Shown piece after piece: positions 1 to 10,764 of a stretch of DNA of 64,000 nucleotides. Where the stretch lies: positions 6,318,918-6,382,917 of the forward strand of contig OU696573.1 in assembly GCA_916048095.2 (NCBI GenBank), written 5' to 3'. The notes under the pieces are model-generated. The model was not told the DNA's origin, did not search any database, and was given only the letters and a program-made list of their open reading frames with translations. The DNA comes from Sacculina carcini. Lineage: Eukaryota; Arthropoda; Thecostraca; Sacculinidae. How positions within the stretch are numbered: the stretch's first letter is position 1; each line of letters opens with the position of its first letter. The position numbers and the translations under genes were made by a program.

Positions 1-45
1 ATGTCGGGCCACCTTATAATTCTGGCAATGAAGACACGTGCGAGT

Positions 46-690
46 TCACTTAGTTAAGTCGGCACTCATGCCCTTCCACACAAATCGCTCAGTGATTGGG
101 CGCTTTGTAGCCCGGGTGCCGTGGTGGTGGATACCGTGAAGGCGGTCGAATGTGGGTCCGCGAAGTGAAGTCGGAACGAGAGGACGATGAGAGCCAGTGG
201 ACATATCAACTACCAGTGGGTGTTCGGTTCCTGCGACTTGTAGTCTTCTGATGGTCAACGATGGATTCGTAGATAAGGCAGCTACTTCAGGGTCTTTGCT
301 TTGTCGTTTGGTCAATTCACTACTGTTTACTTTTTGCTGAGCGATGTTGAAGCACGTTGAGACTATTGGGGACTCCAATGGTTCACTGACTTGATGTGGT
401 CGACTTAGACAATCCGATACTGCGTTGGCTGCCCCACTCACATGCCTGATGTCTGTAGAATATTCGCTGAGGAAGGCTAATTCTCGAGTCAAACGTGTTG
501 AACGCTCCGTTTTCGAGGTGAATGCGTAGATCAGTGGCTTGTGATCTGTTACGAGTTGGACGTCCGCACGGCCTTCAAGAAGGTGATGAAAACGCCGGAC
601 AGCACTCACCAACGCAAAAAGCTCACGGTCACCGGCGCTCCATTTCTTCTGTGTGATTGACAAAATTTTTGAATGGAAGGCGCTAGGCAC
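46..690 (-). pseudogene. RNase H / integrase-linker part of gypsy fossil A
   Basis: The frame shows the gypsy RNase H signature: WSAGDRELFALVSAVRRF, then VQLVTDHKPLIYAF and ending IRHVSGAANAVSDCLSR, followed by a stretch resembling the start of the integrase zinc-binding region (HGIHHHGTRATK). In an active element RNase H removes the RNA strand of the RNA:DNA hybrid during reverse transcription. It is part of the fossil spanning the left edge. Confidence 0.85.
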
Positions 691-1139
691 TATCTTGTTG
701 TCGAATTCTTGTTGGAGAACGGCACCAATGGCTGTGGACGATGCATCAGCGACGACTTAGATTGGAATGTCCTGGCGTGGAAAAGCGAGTGTTACTGCTG
801 ACCCTAACATGGATTTCGACTTGTCGAAGGCAGTTTGATGCTTTGGTTCCCATGTAAATTCGTGTTCATTTCGATTTGCTAGTTCATCATGCCTCTGAAG
901 CGACGACATGAAGTGACGTCTTGTGGCGACTTTACAAGCTTGAGTGCATCTACTCTGTCGTGCATCGGAGCCAAACCCTCGCTGGAGACTTTATAACCGA
1001 GGAATTCGATGGAGGATGTACCTAACACGTACTATTCGGGAGAGATGACAAGGCCTTGAAGTTGCAGACGGTCGAGCAAGGCTGTTAGGTCTTTGATGTG
1101 TGTTTCTAAATCAGGCAAATACACAAGAATATCGTCTAT

Positions 1140-1590
1140 TTAGGCGAAAATCCGCGGAAGTCCACGGAGCACACCATCGATAAACCTCATAAATGTCTGC
1201 GCGGCATTGCATAACCCGAACGACATGCGGGTGTATTCATACAGGCCGAATGGCGCAATGATTACAGTTTTGGGGCGGTGTGCCGGATGAACTGGTATTT
1301 GAGCAAAGGCTCGTTTCAAATCCAGTTTGCTGAAAACCGTGGAGCCACTCAACTGGTCGGCGAATGACTGAGCATCCGGAACAGGTTATCGGTCTTTCAC
1401 TGTTATAGCGTTGAGACGTTCGTAACAACCGACTGTCCTGAAGCTGGTATTATCCCCTTTCCAGACCAAATGGATCGGACTGGCCCATTCAGAGGACAAT
1501 GACACCAGGATTCCGTGTAACAGCAGGTCATTGACTTCCTCTTTAGACGTACGTTTGTCTGGAGGGAGTCGGCGTGCGCGCGCAAACACA
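1140..1590 (-). pseudogene. Reverse-transcriptase part of gypsy fossil A
   Basis: Recognisable RT blocks are FSKLDLKRAFAQIPVHP and FGLYEYTRMSFGLCNAAQTF, preceded on the minus strand by the RT entry region (PPDKRTSKEEVNDLLLHGI, then SSEWASPIHLVWKGD). These are typical Ty3/gypsy palm and fingers motifs. The polymerase copied the element RNA into DNA in the virus-like particle. Fossil. Confidence 0.85.
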
Positions 1591-2193
1591 AGAATATCGC
1601 AAACAAACAGGGCGGCTGTTTGTGATGATCATGTGTTCGGTGACAGATGTCGGCGTATCCACATTAGCGTTGGACGGTGAACATAACAATTTGAATTGTT
1701 TAGATAAGCGAAGTGAAGCAAAGAGTTCGCAAGGAGGTAATGAGTTGTCTCCAGCGGATTTCACTGCCGCTATAGTCATGAGTGGTTCACTAGACAATGG
1801 ACTTGCGTGACAACATGAAACAGAAAGATGTGTCGAGCAGTCGTGGATACGTGAGTTTTCCATATCTGGCATAAGGCCGTGCTCACGAAGGAAATCAGCG
1901 CCCAATATAGGTATTGGGACGTCGCCGACCAGAAATTTGAATTCATACTTTCGACCAAGTCCCAGGTCGAGAGTCATTTTGTGACCTACGGAGAACACTT
2001 TGATCGGGCGGCCGTTGGCCGCACGAAGACGAGGGGCGCCGACGTGTTCAGTGAGAAATGCTGACGATGACTGAGGTAATATAGATACCTCGCTTCCACT
2101 ATCCACCATCCATCGACGACACGTGGAGTCGCGCACGTAGATGAGCCCGCAGCAATTGTGGCAACCCGCAGCAGGCGAGGTGGGGGTCACCAT
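1543..2193 (-). pseudogene. Aspartic-protease part of gypsy fossil A
   Basis: The frame carries the retropepsin active-site block as WMVDSGSEVSILPQS, with a following FKFLVGDVPIPILGADFL segment typical of gypsy proteases (flap, then the ILGxDFL block). The protease would cleave the element polyprotein. It sits upstream of the RT part in the normal order protease-RT-RNase H. Confidence 0.85.
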
Positions 2194-2299
2194 TATAGCT
2201 GGTACACGAGAACACGATACGATGTATATTGTTAACCGTCACATGCGGACATAAACAAACGCAGGTGAGACAAAGACAATAAGAGTTGCCAATCCCAGG

Positions 2300-3235
2300 A
2301 CCTGGCCACAAGACGCACAAGTATGTGTAACATGGATATTGGGAGAGGGGAGATTAGATTGAGCAGTTAGGACTTTATTAGTGAAATAAGAAGATAATTG
2401 ACAGACAGTAAGATTAGATAAAGAGGAGTTTGATCGAGAACCAGTGAGAGAGTTTAGAGTTGTCCAAAGAGACTTAGGGGATCGGGAGAGCGAAGAGAGG
2501 CGGGATGAGAAGTAATTTTGTTTCGCTGCAGACAAGGCCAATATATAAGAAGAGCGGGAAACAGAGAAGGCAGACCAATCAGATGGATGAGATGTACGTT
2601 TCCAGATTAGTAGAAGTGAACGTTGATGTGTTTTCAATTTATGATGTTGAGAGTTATGCCAAGGAGGAGAAACATTAGCTTTATTGTGACGGATAAGTAA
2701 AGGAAACAAAGAGTCACTGGTTTTAGATAAAACAAAAATAGATGGGGATATATATCTAAAGGAGTCAGGAAATAAAGCGTTTGCAGAGGTAATAAGGAAT
2801 CAAGTAATAGATAGAACTGCATCGGATCGAATTCTTTAAAGTTACGATAGGCAATCAAAGCAGGAGTATGAGGAGGCAGCGAGGCGAGACAAGGAAGAGT
2901 GATAAGAAAAAGACTATGATCAGACAAAGAAGGATCGGAAGGAAAGACAGTTACATTGGAGGGAGAATTGTCGGTAGTAAGCACAGGCGATCAAAGAAGG
3001 ATAAGATCTAAGGAATGACCGGAAACGTGGGAAGGAGAGGAAACAGTGGAGAAAATACCATGATAGTCTAAGATAGTTAGAAATTGAGAAGCAGGGACAT
3101 TAGAGCTAGGCAAATCCACCCAAAAGTTGAAATCGCCTAGGATAATAAAGCGACTAGAGTAAGAAGATATGATGCAGTCGAGCATGAGCGTCAATTTTTG
3201 TGGAGGCTCGGGGGGATGATGGTCATCATGCATTG
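2300..3235 (-). mobile_element. L2/CR1-like LINE fragment (endonuclease to pre-RT)
   Basis: On the minus strand 3,233-2,990 encodes the end of an APE-type endonuclease (FIILGDFNFWVDLP, then SHVSGHSLDLILL). After a frame change, 2,984-2,634 gives the SDPSLSDHSLFLITLP region and 2,709-2,300 the pre-RT linker (SDWSAFSVSRSSYILAL, SPKSLWTTLNSLTGS). This order matches the longer LINE at 16,977-18,414. The 5' end and the whole RT are absent; at least two frameshifts are present. The right limit near 3,235 is where similarity stops; the left limit abuts the gypsy fossil, which suggests that gypsy A inserted into or next to this LINE. Confidence 0.8.
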
Positions 3236-3647
3236 ATGTTCAAAATTGCTCAATTGACCCTCAACTAACTTTGTCATATTCAATTTCAACACACATATAC
3301 CTCATTGCAAAGTATATTATATGGACTAACACATACACACACATACACACACATGGGGTACCGGACACACACTTATATCGGACGGAACAGTATCACAGGT
3401 GTAAGCACAAACTTATTTAACGGAAATAAAGTTGATGACAAACAAACATAATTATTTTACCATATGTTTCATATAATCAACACACAGTGAGCAAAAACAC
3501 ATAGTGGTTAACACATATAAAACAAGAGCAACACATGATAAATTTTACCACATTATCGCATGCTATCACACAACATTATCGGAGATATTGGTGATGATTA
3601 TCTCTCTATTTAGCAAGAGCCAAATAGAGAGATCCGCTGCGCAGACC
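3236..3647. other. Non-coding AT/CA-rich stretch between LINE piece and hAT remnant
   Basis: No gene is seen. The stretch holds short CA-rich runs (about 3,330-3,360) and the hairpin at 3,600-3,633. It probably represents the 3' flank of the hAT transposase remnant, but no terminal inverted repeat or target duplication could be identified. Confidence 0.5.
3600..3633. repeat. Perfect 12-bp stem hairpin just after the hAT coding end
   Basis: The arms ATCTCTCTATTT (3,600-3,611) and AAATAGAGAGAT (3,622-3,633) are exact reverse complements around a 10-base loop. The hairpin lies about 15 bp beyond the point where the hAT transposase reading ends on the minus strand. It could be a subterminal structure of the transposon or a transcript-end hairpin; its function is unknown. 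Confidence 0.6.
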
Positions 3648-6475
3648 TTCAGACAAATTCTCTAACTAGCACATTTACATCAACTGAATCGAGAATATCT
3701 TTGTGTATATAAGCAAGGGCAATGTGGTTCAGACGTGTTTGAGACATTATGTTTCTCAGCCATGTTTTGAGCCTACGGAGGGCAGAAAATTTATTTATGA
3801 CTCATAACTTGTTACAGGACAGACAAGAAGCAGATTCAACAATGTCCGCATCTCAGAAAACATAGTTCTAGAAGCCGTCTCCATCGCTCGATAGGCATCT
3901 TGAGCAGAACCAACAGACACAGCTTTTGTGGTGCCGATAAACATTGGAAGCTGAAACTTCAGTCGTTCGAGATTTATTTCCGGGTGATGAGATACAACGG
4001 CTTCATTTACCGTTCCTGTGGTGATCATTTTTTCAAGCTGTATATATCGGTTTAGGCCTCTACTGTCCAGTATGTCAATCAACTGCGTCCTGACACAGTC
4101 CAACATCTGGAAATACTGCATTTTACAATGTTGACGAGCAGTATCTGAGAGGTATGATTTTGCATCTCCGCCGAATCTGAGTGGCAGTTTCCTTTTGCGA
4201 GGCTGCATAATCCCCTCCAATCCTAAAGAGTTCACTTGTGATTCTGCATAATCATACTTTGTGTCGTATTTCTCTTCTTACCTGCATGAATCTACCTGGG
4301 TGATCGTCGATTTCACGGCTTCAAACATCCCTGGAAAAGTAAACGTTTAAACTATTCCAATAGTAATCTAGTGGGCAATCACAATGCGATATGACCAATA
4401 ACCAAAATAACGTAATATTGTAACCAGAATGATGTTCAAAAAGGAACAGCACAAGTTTAGGAGGCATAAAATCTAGAATTTTTCCTGAAAGAGTTTCAGA
4501 TCTGGCTTGAAGTCCACGATTCAACTTATCTAACACTTGGACAGTTTTTTCAGCTGCGTACAATCCCAGATACGTCACTCCTTTGCTGAATCTGTCATGG
4601 AGGCCCACTGCTGTTGTTTTACTGTCGCCGCTGCCTGTTTCAGCCATTTCAGCCAAAGAGTGTAAAATCAAGCGGTATTGCTTAATGGCACTAACGACGG
4701 GTTGTTAGCGGAACAACCAACGAGTAGGACACAGTGGCCGAATTTGACGAGCAAGAGGGTTTCCCGTAGACACCACGATCTCTTTGAACATTGACTACAA
4801 TAAAAACATCAGCATGCCCTTGTTTCAAGTTTAATTTGTTTGTTCGATTTTTGTTTAAAGTCGTATTCTGAATGGCATCAAGCATATAAACAATTTCTGC
4901 ATACGTGCAAGTTTTGCATTTTATCTGTCTCGGATGATTACTTCAGTTGTATACTATTATAAAATACATCTAATGCTCTGAAAAACCAAACTATGGTGAG
5001 TCCTTCCAAATATTTGATATGATATGCTCCTATGATGACACAATTTTTCCAACACTTGGATGCAAATATTAAAAATTAATATACGATGCTAGGAAAATTC
5101 ATTGCTAGATAAGATAGTGTACTGTAGCACTTGTACTAATCTTGAATTTTCCAGACCTGTGCAATAGCACTCCCAGCTCATGCACCCACTGTATAGCGTC
5201 ACGTACGCAGACGCTAACATCTACGGCCTTCTGCTTGATCAGATTGATCTGGTGAGCTCCACAATGAAAGTACATGGTCAGTGGCTGCTGCTGCAATATT
5301 CTCGCTTGACATCCCTTATAAGCACCGCTCATATTTGCAGCACCATCGTTTGTTTGGGCTCTTAAAGCTGAGAGCGGAAGGCTGAGTCTGATGAGTACGT
5401 CTAATACCACTTGGCAGACAATCTCACCCGTGGTGATTGGAGTATTGTACATTCCGACAAATGATTCGCTGACTGTCAGGTTATCATCAACATATCGGAT
5501 GCAGATGGACTCTTGTTCTATGTGACTTATGTCCTGTGTTCCGTCAACAATAACTCCAAAGAATTGGTTCTCTTTGATTGATTTTGCCAAAATCCTCAGT
5601 ATATGATGACAGAATATCTCGATGATTTCATTATGTACTTTGGGAGATACGAAGCTGGTTGTCCTCTGCATGTGACACCTCAGCTCATTGTCGTCGGTAG
5701 CAATCATACTTGCAAGTTGGTAAAAGTTTCCTTCCAGCTCATCCTTGCCCCGAAACGGTAGTCCCTGACGCAGCAGTTAACGAGCACAAGTGAACAGTCT
5801 TTTCATGCAAGTGTATGCTGTTTGCTGCTGCTTTCTTTTGCCGTCATCAATGATTCTGTTCACCGGTTTTGTCTCCACCGCACACAACTGGTAGTTGGCA
5901 AATCTATGCTGATGGGAAGCCTCGTGCTCATGGAACTTACACAGTGCATTTTTCCAGCTGCCAAATCCATGGTTAATGAAGGTTTTTTTCACTGATTGCC
6001 CAAACTTTACAGTGAATAAGCCCATACTGTACGCTTTGGCACAGGCAAAACACAGAATCTTTTTCAAGCTTGTCTCGTAATGGATCAAATTGTAGATTGT
6101 GTACCATTTGTTCTGGAAATAGATAGGCGGTGTTTTTGTTCGTAGTGATGGAATGTCGTTGACATTCGGTTGATTAGGAGTGTTGCTGAATGTTATGCCA
6201 GCACTGTCCACCATTGTGATTTGATTGGGCTCAGCAGCTTCAACTGATGTGCCATCACTGTCCACCATTGCCATTTGATTGGGATCAGCAGCTTCAACTG
6301 ATGTACCAGCACTGTCCACCATTGCCATTTGATTGGGCTCAGCAGCTTCACTATTACTTTTAGCAGCGAGAAGACCGGTCCCAGTTTTATCTCGGGACTT
6401 ATCATTATTCGACACAGAGGTTACGAAATATTTTATAATGTCCGCTCTTTTACCACCATTATCAGACATTTCCAA
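3648..6475 (-). pseudogene. hAT-type transposase remnant (TTF zinc finger, DUF4371, dimerisation domain)
   Basis: On the minus strand the reading starts MEMSDNGGKRADII at 6,475. A TTF/BED-like zinc-finger region follows (FQNKWYTIYN, CFACAKAY, NHGFGSWKNALCKFHEHEAS), then the DUF4371-type catalytic region (FFGVIVDGTQDIS, NDGAANMSG, FHCGAHQINLIKQKA), a linker (CPTRWLFR near 4,730, then VGLHDRFSKGVTYLGLY) and the hAT C-terminal dimerisation block (LLLVCPVTSYES, then KFSALRRLKTWLRNIMSQ and RLNHIALAYIHKD, ending about 3,648). The order equals that of ZMYM1/DUF4371-like hAT transposases. One in-frame stop at about 5,777 separates the first two parts; frame changes near 5,100, 4,320 and 3,800 and a stop near 4,715 break the rest. 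A decayed DNA transposon, not a host gene, since no intact frame remains. Confidence 0.8.
6204..6365 (-). repeat. Three 54-bp tandem repeats encoding an 18-residue unit
   Basis: The block beginning CTGTCCACCATTG recurs at 6,204, 6,258 and 6,312, exactly 54 bp apart. In the transposase frame each unit reads close to EPNQMAMVDSAGTSVEAA. The repeats lie between the start of the hAT protein and its zinc finger, in a region that is normally an unstructured linker. Substitutions between units are few and keep the frame open, which dates the expansion to when the gene was coding or shortly before. Confidence 0.8.
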
Positions 6476-6539
6476 TGCTCACACATACATCTGCAGGCAA
6501 ACATTGTGAACAAAAAACTGATATTATAATGGTGATCAC

Positions 6540-8700
6540 AATGGTAATAGTAATTTATAAGTAATCATCCAAAAATATTGTGAGAATATGTGCGTTGTGT
6601 ACTATTGTGTGTGTGTGTGTGCGTTGTGTTGAAGTGTAGGCGCACTCTTACTGTTGAGATTGTGTGTGCGTGTGTGTGTGAGTGAGAACGGGCAGTTGTC
6701 CTGGTGGTGTGTGCTGGGACGGTTGGGTGCGGATGTTAGCGTGGTGTGTGAGGTTATTGTGCGTTGGATTAGTTGTACGTTGTGTTATATCATTATATCA
6801 TTTTTCGTTCGTCTCATCTGCTGCTGCGGCTTAATATATACCTGTTTCGTCTTGTTACAAATATACATAGAACTTGACCCAAGAACCGTAAAAATATCGT
6901 TTGGAACCGCTACTTGGAGATATGTCTACATGCTATGCATGAAATAAAATGTAATGGAAAGAAAACTCAGCTCAAGTTATTATAGATGCTTAGTAGCACA
7001 GTACGACATCACTCTTGCTCATATTTTTACATTTTCTAAAATCTGGATGGTTCCTTGCTCAGTGGAGTAAATACGTCTTCAACTACTGTCTTGGCTGATC
7101 ACCTTTGTATAACTTTGTTCATAGGGACATGCACATTCGGGAAATAATCATAGGGTAGAAATACCGAAATTGGGGTGATACACTCTTCATCCCCTAGTAT
7201 CTACGCTCCTGTCAATGCATAACTACAAAAGATGTGCATGGGCAATTTCAACTTTGCATACATCGCTGCAAGATGACCTTGTTGGCAAACAATAAGATAC
7301 GCACACACAGGTGATATTGATGACACAGGGAGCGAGATGAATGAGCGGATATTCGCGTCCAAACTGGTAGGGATGATTACCCTAATAAACCACTGGAATA
7401 ATCATCAATAATGCAAAAATCTTAGGGAATTAATGCTTTTCATATCTCCGATGTCATATGCGTGAAGTTATACTCGTATAAACTTGGTTGAAACATCGAA
7501 GGTACATCGTACGTGTCGGCCATTAAGCCCACATGTCCATTAAGCCCGTGCCACCCTTCATGTTTGAAATATTCGGCTTTTAGTAGTACGCTCAAAAAAG
7601 CCAACCCAAAATATAAACTTTTCTCTGGTAGTATTTTTTAAAAACTGAATTTGATCCTATATACAATTTGTTGACAAAATATGTTACTTCCTATAATTCA
7701 CGTGTTAATTTACGTTCTTCATCAAACCTTTGCACATATTTGTACCTTATTACCATTGATATAATACATCATATATTACAGCTTGTTCCTATGGATGAAT
7801 ATTACTTTGGTAGAATAATTGTTTTGACCTTAAATAACTCTAGATATTGAGCCCATCATGTAAAATATGAAGTACAATTTCGGAAGTAAATTCTGGTTTA
7901 ATGGCCGCTATTTACAGTATTTGTCTTATCCTTCGCCAAGTCAAGTTATCGGGGGGTATATCTTGAATCTAATCTAACCTGACATTACAATGCAAAATTT
8001 CACCACCCGGAAGATATTTTCAGAGGTATATATGACATTCATTCTCCAGGGATCCTTTTCGTAACTATCCATTTTGACACTGGCTTAATGCAAGCTTTTT
8101 TTTCGTAATTGATTCTTCTCTAATTAATAAATACAGGAATAGAAAACATGCACTGCAACTATGCACCTTGCGACAAATGTAGAGCTTGCCAATTGACTGC
8201 TAACACGCCAATAACACAATACCGAGTACATATACAGCTGCAATCATTCGCATTTTGGTGCCAAAAACGGAAGCGCAATCGACGTTCATGCAATGAAAAC
8301 GCATGCGCTTGATGCAGAAGACAGCTGACCAGTTCAATGGCCCGTGCCCGTCCGCCAGACGTTATTGGTGTATTGTCCATACGATCATGTCTTGGGCTGG
8401 GTTGGGTTCATGTATGTATGCGCCTGTGCGTAATAGTAGAGTCGAACATGGGTGAGCGCACGTGTCGTGATGCAAAAGGATACCCTTTGCAAAGCTAAAA
8501 ACTATACTGTTCCACGGTGAGAGTAACGATAAGCACTGTTTGCACGGCTTTTTGCGAGCAGTCATAGATATGAACACACTTTTTTGTGGGCATTTATAGA
8601 AAGCATTTCACGAATTCTCAACCGGATTCTCGGGGGGGTATAATTGCATATTCATCCCCCACGGCCAAATTGTCGGGGAGTATATATAACCCCCATACCC
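6540..8700. other. Long stretch without a recognisable gene
   Basis: I see no protein or RNA gene. It contains TG-rich runs at about 6,605-6,690, a possible small inverted-repeat element at 7,518-7,906, and at about 8,630-8,716 a G/C-run segment (GGGGGG and CCCCCC tracts around TATATA) that resembles the end of a DNA transposon. Short open frames (for example 6,654-6,947 and 7,668-7,850) show no family motif and are likely chance. Confidence 0.5.
7518..7906. mobile_element. Possible 389-bp MITE with short inverted ends
   Basis: GGCCATTAAGCC at 7,518 is mirrored by GGTTTAATGGCC ending at 7,906, giving 11 of 12 matching inverted bases. The interior is AT-rich and non-coding. No flanking target duplication is visible, so this could be chance. 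Confidence 0.25.
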
Positions 8701-8707
8701 CCAGGAT

Positions 8708-9190
8708 TTACGCCCATGCAGTCGAGGAGAACATATAATTCGGTAAAAAAGAAGAGCAAGTGCCAGGATGATTATGACGATCAATAATGGTGATACAGAA
8801 CTTCGAAGAAGAAGGCAGTGAGAGTTGTAGAGCAAGGAATTCAAAGGAAGGTAAAGAACAGAGAGATGGAAGAGATATGGCTGAAACATGTAGAGATTTA
8901 CTGAAAATGCAGCCCAATCCACCACCAGAAGGCTTGGTATTTGACCTAGATTTGTGTAGGAAAGAGTCACCTGTGGGAATCTTAGAGGAGAAAAAAGGAA
9001 TGTCGGAGTCAAAGAACCAGGTTTCAACAAGACACGAAATTGCGAGAGAGTGGAGGGCTAGGATATGGCAGAGATGAGTAGTTTTATTGCGACAAGAATG
9101 AATGCTGATAAATTCAATAGGAATATTAGAGCAAAGAGAGGTACTAGACAAGGAAGAGCGATTAGATGAATGTTTAGGAAAGGATGCTTG
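8708..9190 (-). mobile_element. L2-like LINE endonuclease fragment
   Basis: The minus strand encodes part of an APE-type LINE endonuclease: SLAISCLVETWFFDSDIPFF, then KPSGGGLGCIFSKSLHVSA and FCITIIDRHNHPG, matching in order the region LTETWL / GGGVGIVF / YRHNHAG of the LINE at 16,977. Only the 5' third of an ORF2 is present; the RT and 3' end are missing, unusual for LINEs, which normally lose their 5' end. It directly abuts the truncated P-like transposase at 9,200. Confidence 0.75.
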
Positions 9191-9199
9191 GGAGGCTAG

Positions 9200-10602
9200 T
9201 CAGGTGGAAGAGGGGGAAGGAGAGACGGTGTGAATCACTTTGAGTGATTTGAGTGAATTGTTTTTGTTGAGCCAATTATTGCAGATGCATTTGAAGATAT
9301 GCACCGAATCAAACATGAAAAACAGAGGTCGATTTGAGCTGACTGGATGTTGATAAACAAACGACATACGAGGTGGATTGACAAACATCGACATCGAACT
9401 ACGATCAACAGAATGGTTATCAGAAATATCGCAAATCACTTTGACTCCGAGACTCTCCAATCCAACGATGACCTTACGAACATATTTATAGAGTCTCTCC
9501 TTTGAGAGTCATCACTGGCAGAATATGAGCAACATCATTATATGCACTCAGTACGCTGCTTATCATGAACACACATGCACTAGTTGCAATACCGCTCCCG
9601 TCAAAAGAGCACCTAACAATGTAACCACATTTGTAATCCAAAGAAGGTTTCAAATAGACCTTGTCCATCAAGAGAGATGCAATTTCATCCTCAGGTCGAA
9701 GACAGGTCGAATTTTTTGCTTGATGTAACTCAAAAAGGACTCAGATTACTCTTTAATGGGTTCGGTGTTGAATGACATATTGATACGTCGAATGGTTGTA
9801 TAACACGGTAAGATAATGCTGCGTGAACGACGAACAAACTTGTACGCACACGGAGACAGAGAATATTGCAGAGACGAGAACACCGTGAAGTATGTTGAAT
9901 TTTCAGTTGAGACTGTGTTATCAACCCCAGTTGCTCACATACAAATTCAATGACACCTTCATGCTTGCATCCAGAACACAACAACGACCTCAGCAATGTT
10001 ACCACAAGCTGAATGATGGCGACAAAGTCAGTTGACTGCTGTTTGCACCTATCGATACCAGAAATGTACGACAAAGGTGCACGCAGATCATCAACAGTAC
10101 AGATAGTGGACGGAAAAACACTCGTATCAACCTTGGTCACTCTCACACCTTCGATTAACACCGAAACAGACAAGTTACAATCAATAGAAACGCAGTGTTG
10201 AAATCTGACATCACAAGCGGTCACATGACAAATGATCAACGAGTTCGACGTTAAATCAATGAAATTCCTATGTTTGTCATCAACAATCTCATGCAATTTC
10301 AACTACAATGAGGAGAAACTCTCGATTTTTCTAGCCTCTAGAAGCTGTTCGTGCTCGGAGGCACTTGCTTTGATGGCTGCTTCAATCTGCTCTTCTTCAC
10401 GTCGTTGTTTCTTGTCGCTTGGAGGCTCTCTTGAAGTCGACGGAGTTGACAAATACGATGACAAATTGGGAAATACGCAGGGTATTGCTCCTTCTGCCTG
10501 TCTGATTTTAGACAGCGGTGCGACAATCTTCTTGTCAGTCGCTGGATCGACGGCCGAACAAGACTGCACAAGGTCAGACTCGAGAAAATGGAGGTGACAT
10601 AC
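9200..10602 (-). pseudogene. P-element/THAP9-like transposase remnant
   Basis: Reading from 10,602 the frame opens with the second half of a THAP zinc finger (VCHLHFLESD and GAIPCVFPNL, the C-x2-H and AVPTIFP-like parts), then an acidic/charged stretch. A single in-frame TAG near 10,303 is followed by the central region (VDDLRAPLSYISGID, LLCSGCKHEGVIEFVCEQLG). After a frame change come the RNase H-like catalytic parts: MDKVYLKPSLDYKCGYIV, TLKGETL, then GVKVICDISDNHSVDR and YQHPVSSNRPLFFMFDSVHI to NNWLNK at about 9,240. TTTCAG directly precedes 10,602, so the first half of the THAP finger probably lay on an upstream exon. The C-terminal third is missing at the LINE junction. It was a DNA transposase, not a working host THAP gene. 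Confidence 0.75.
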
Positions 10603-10764
10603 CTGAAATGACCCCATTATTTGAGCATGACTACATAGAACTCTGTACCTACTTTTTTGTATGAACAAATGTTTTATAGCTATATCTAGTTTAAGCGTGG
10701 ATAGCTTAAGCTGTACGAAGCAAAGTTTCATTAGTAAAACGAGCATTAATGAAAGTTTAACCAC

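Larger units (their letters stand above)
1..2300 (-). mobile_element. Ty3/gypsy LTR-retrotransposon fossil (family A), partial
   Basis: Read on the minus strand, pieces of a gypsy-type pol follow in the expected order: aspartic protease (about 2,193-1,543), reverse transcriptase (about 1,590-1,140) and RNase H (about 690-46). No gag or LTR is recognised on the right, where an L2-like LINE takes over near 2,300; the left part runs off the window. It is clearly broken, with roughly five breaks in the visible part, so it looks old. It differs from the gypsy family at 14,785 and 54,711 in its protease and linker sequences. Family assignment rests on my reading of motifs, not on a search. Confidence 0.85.
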
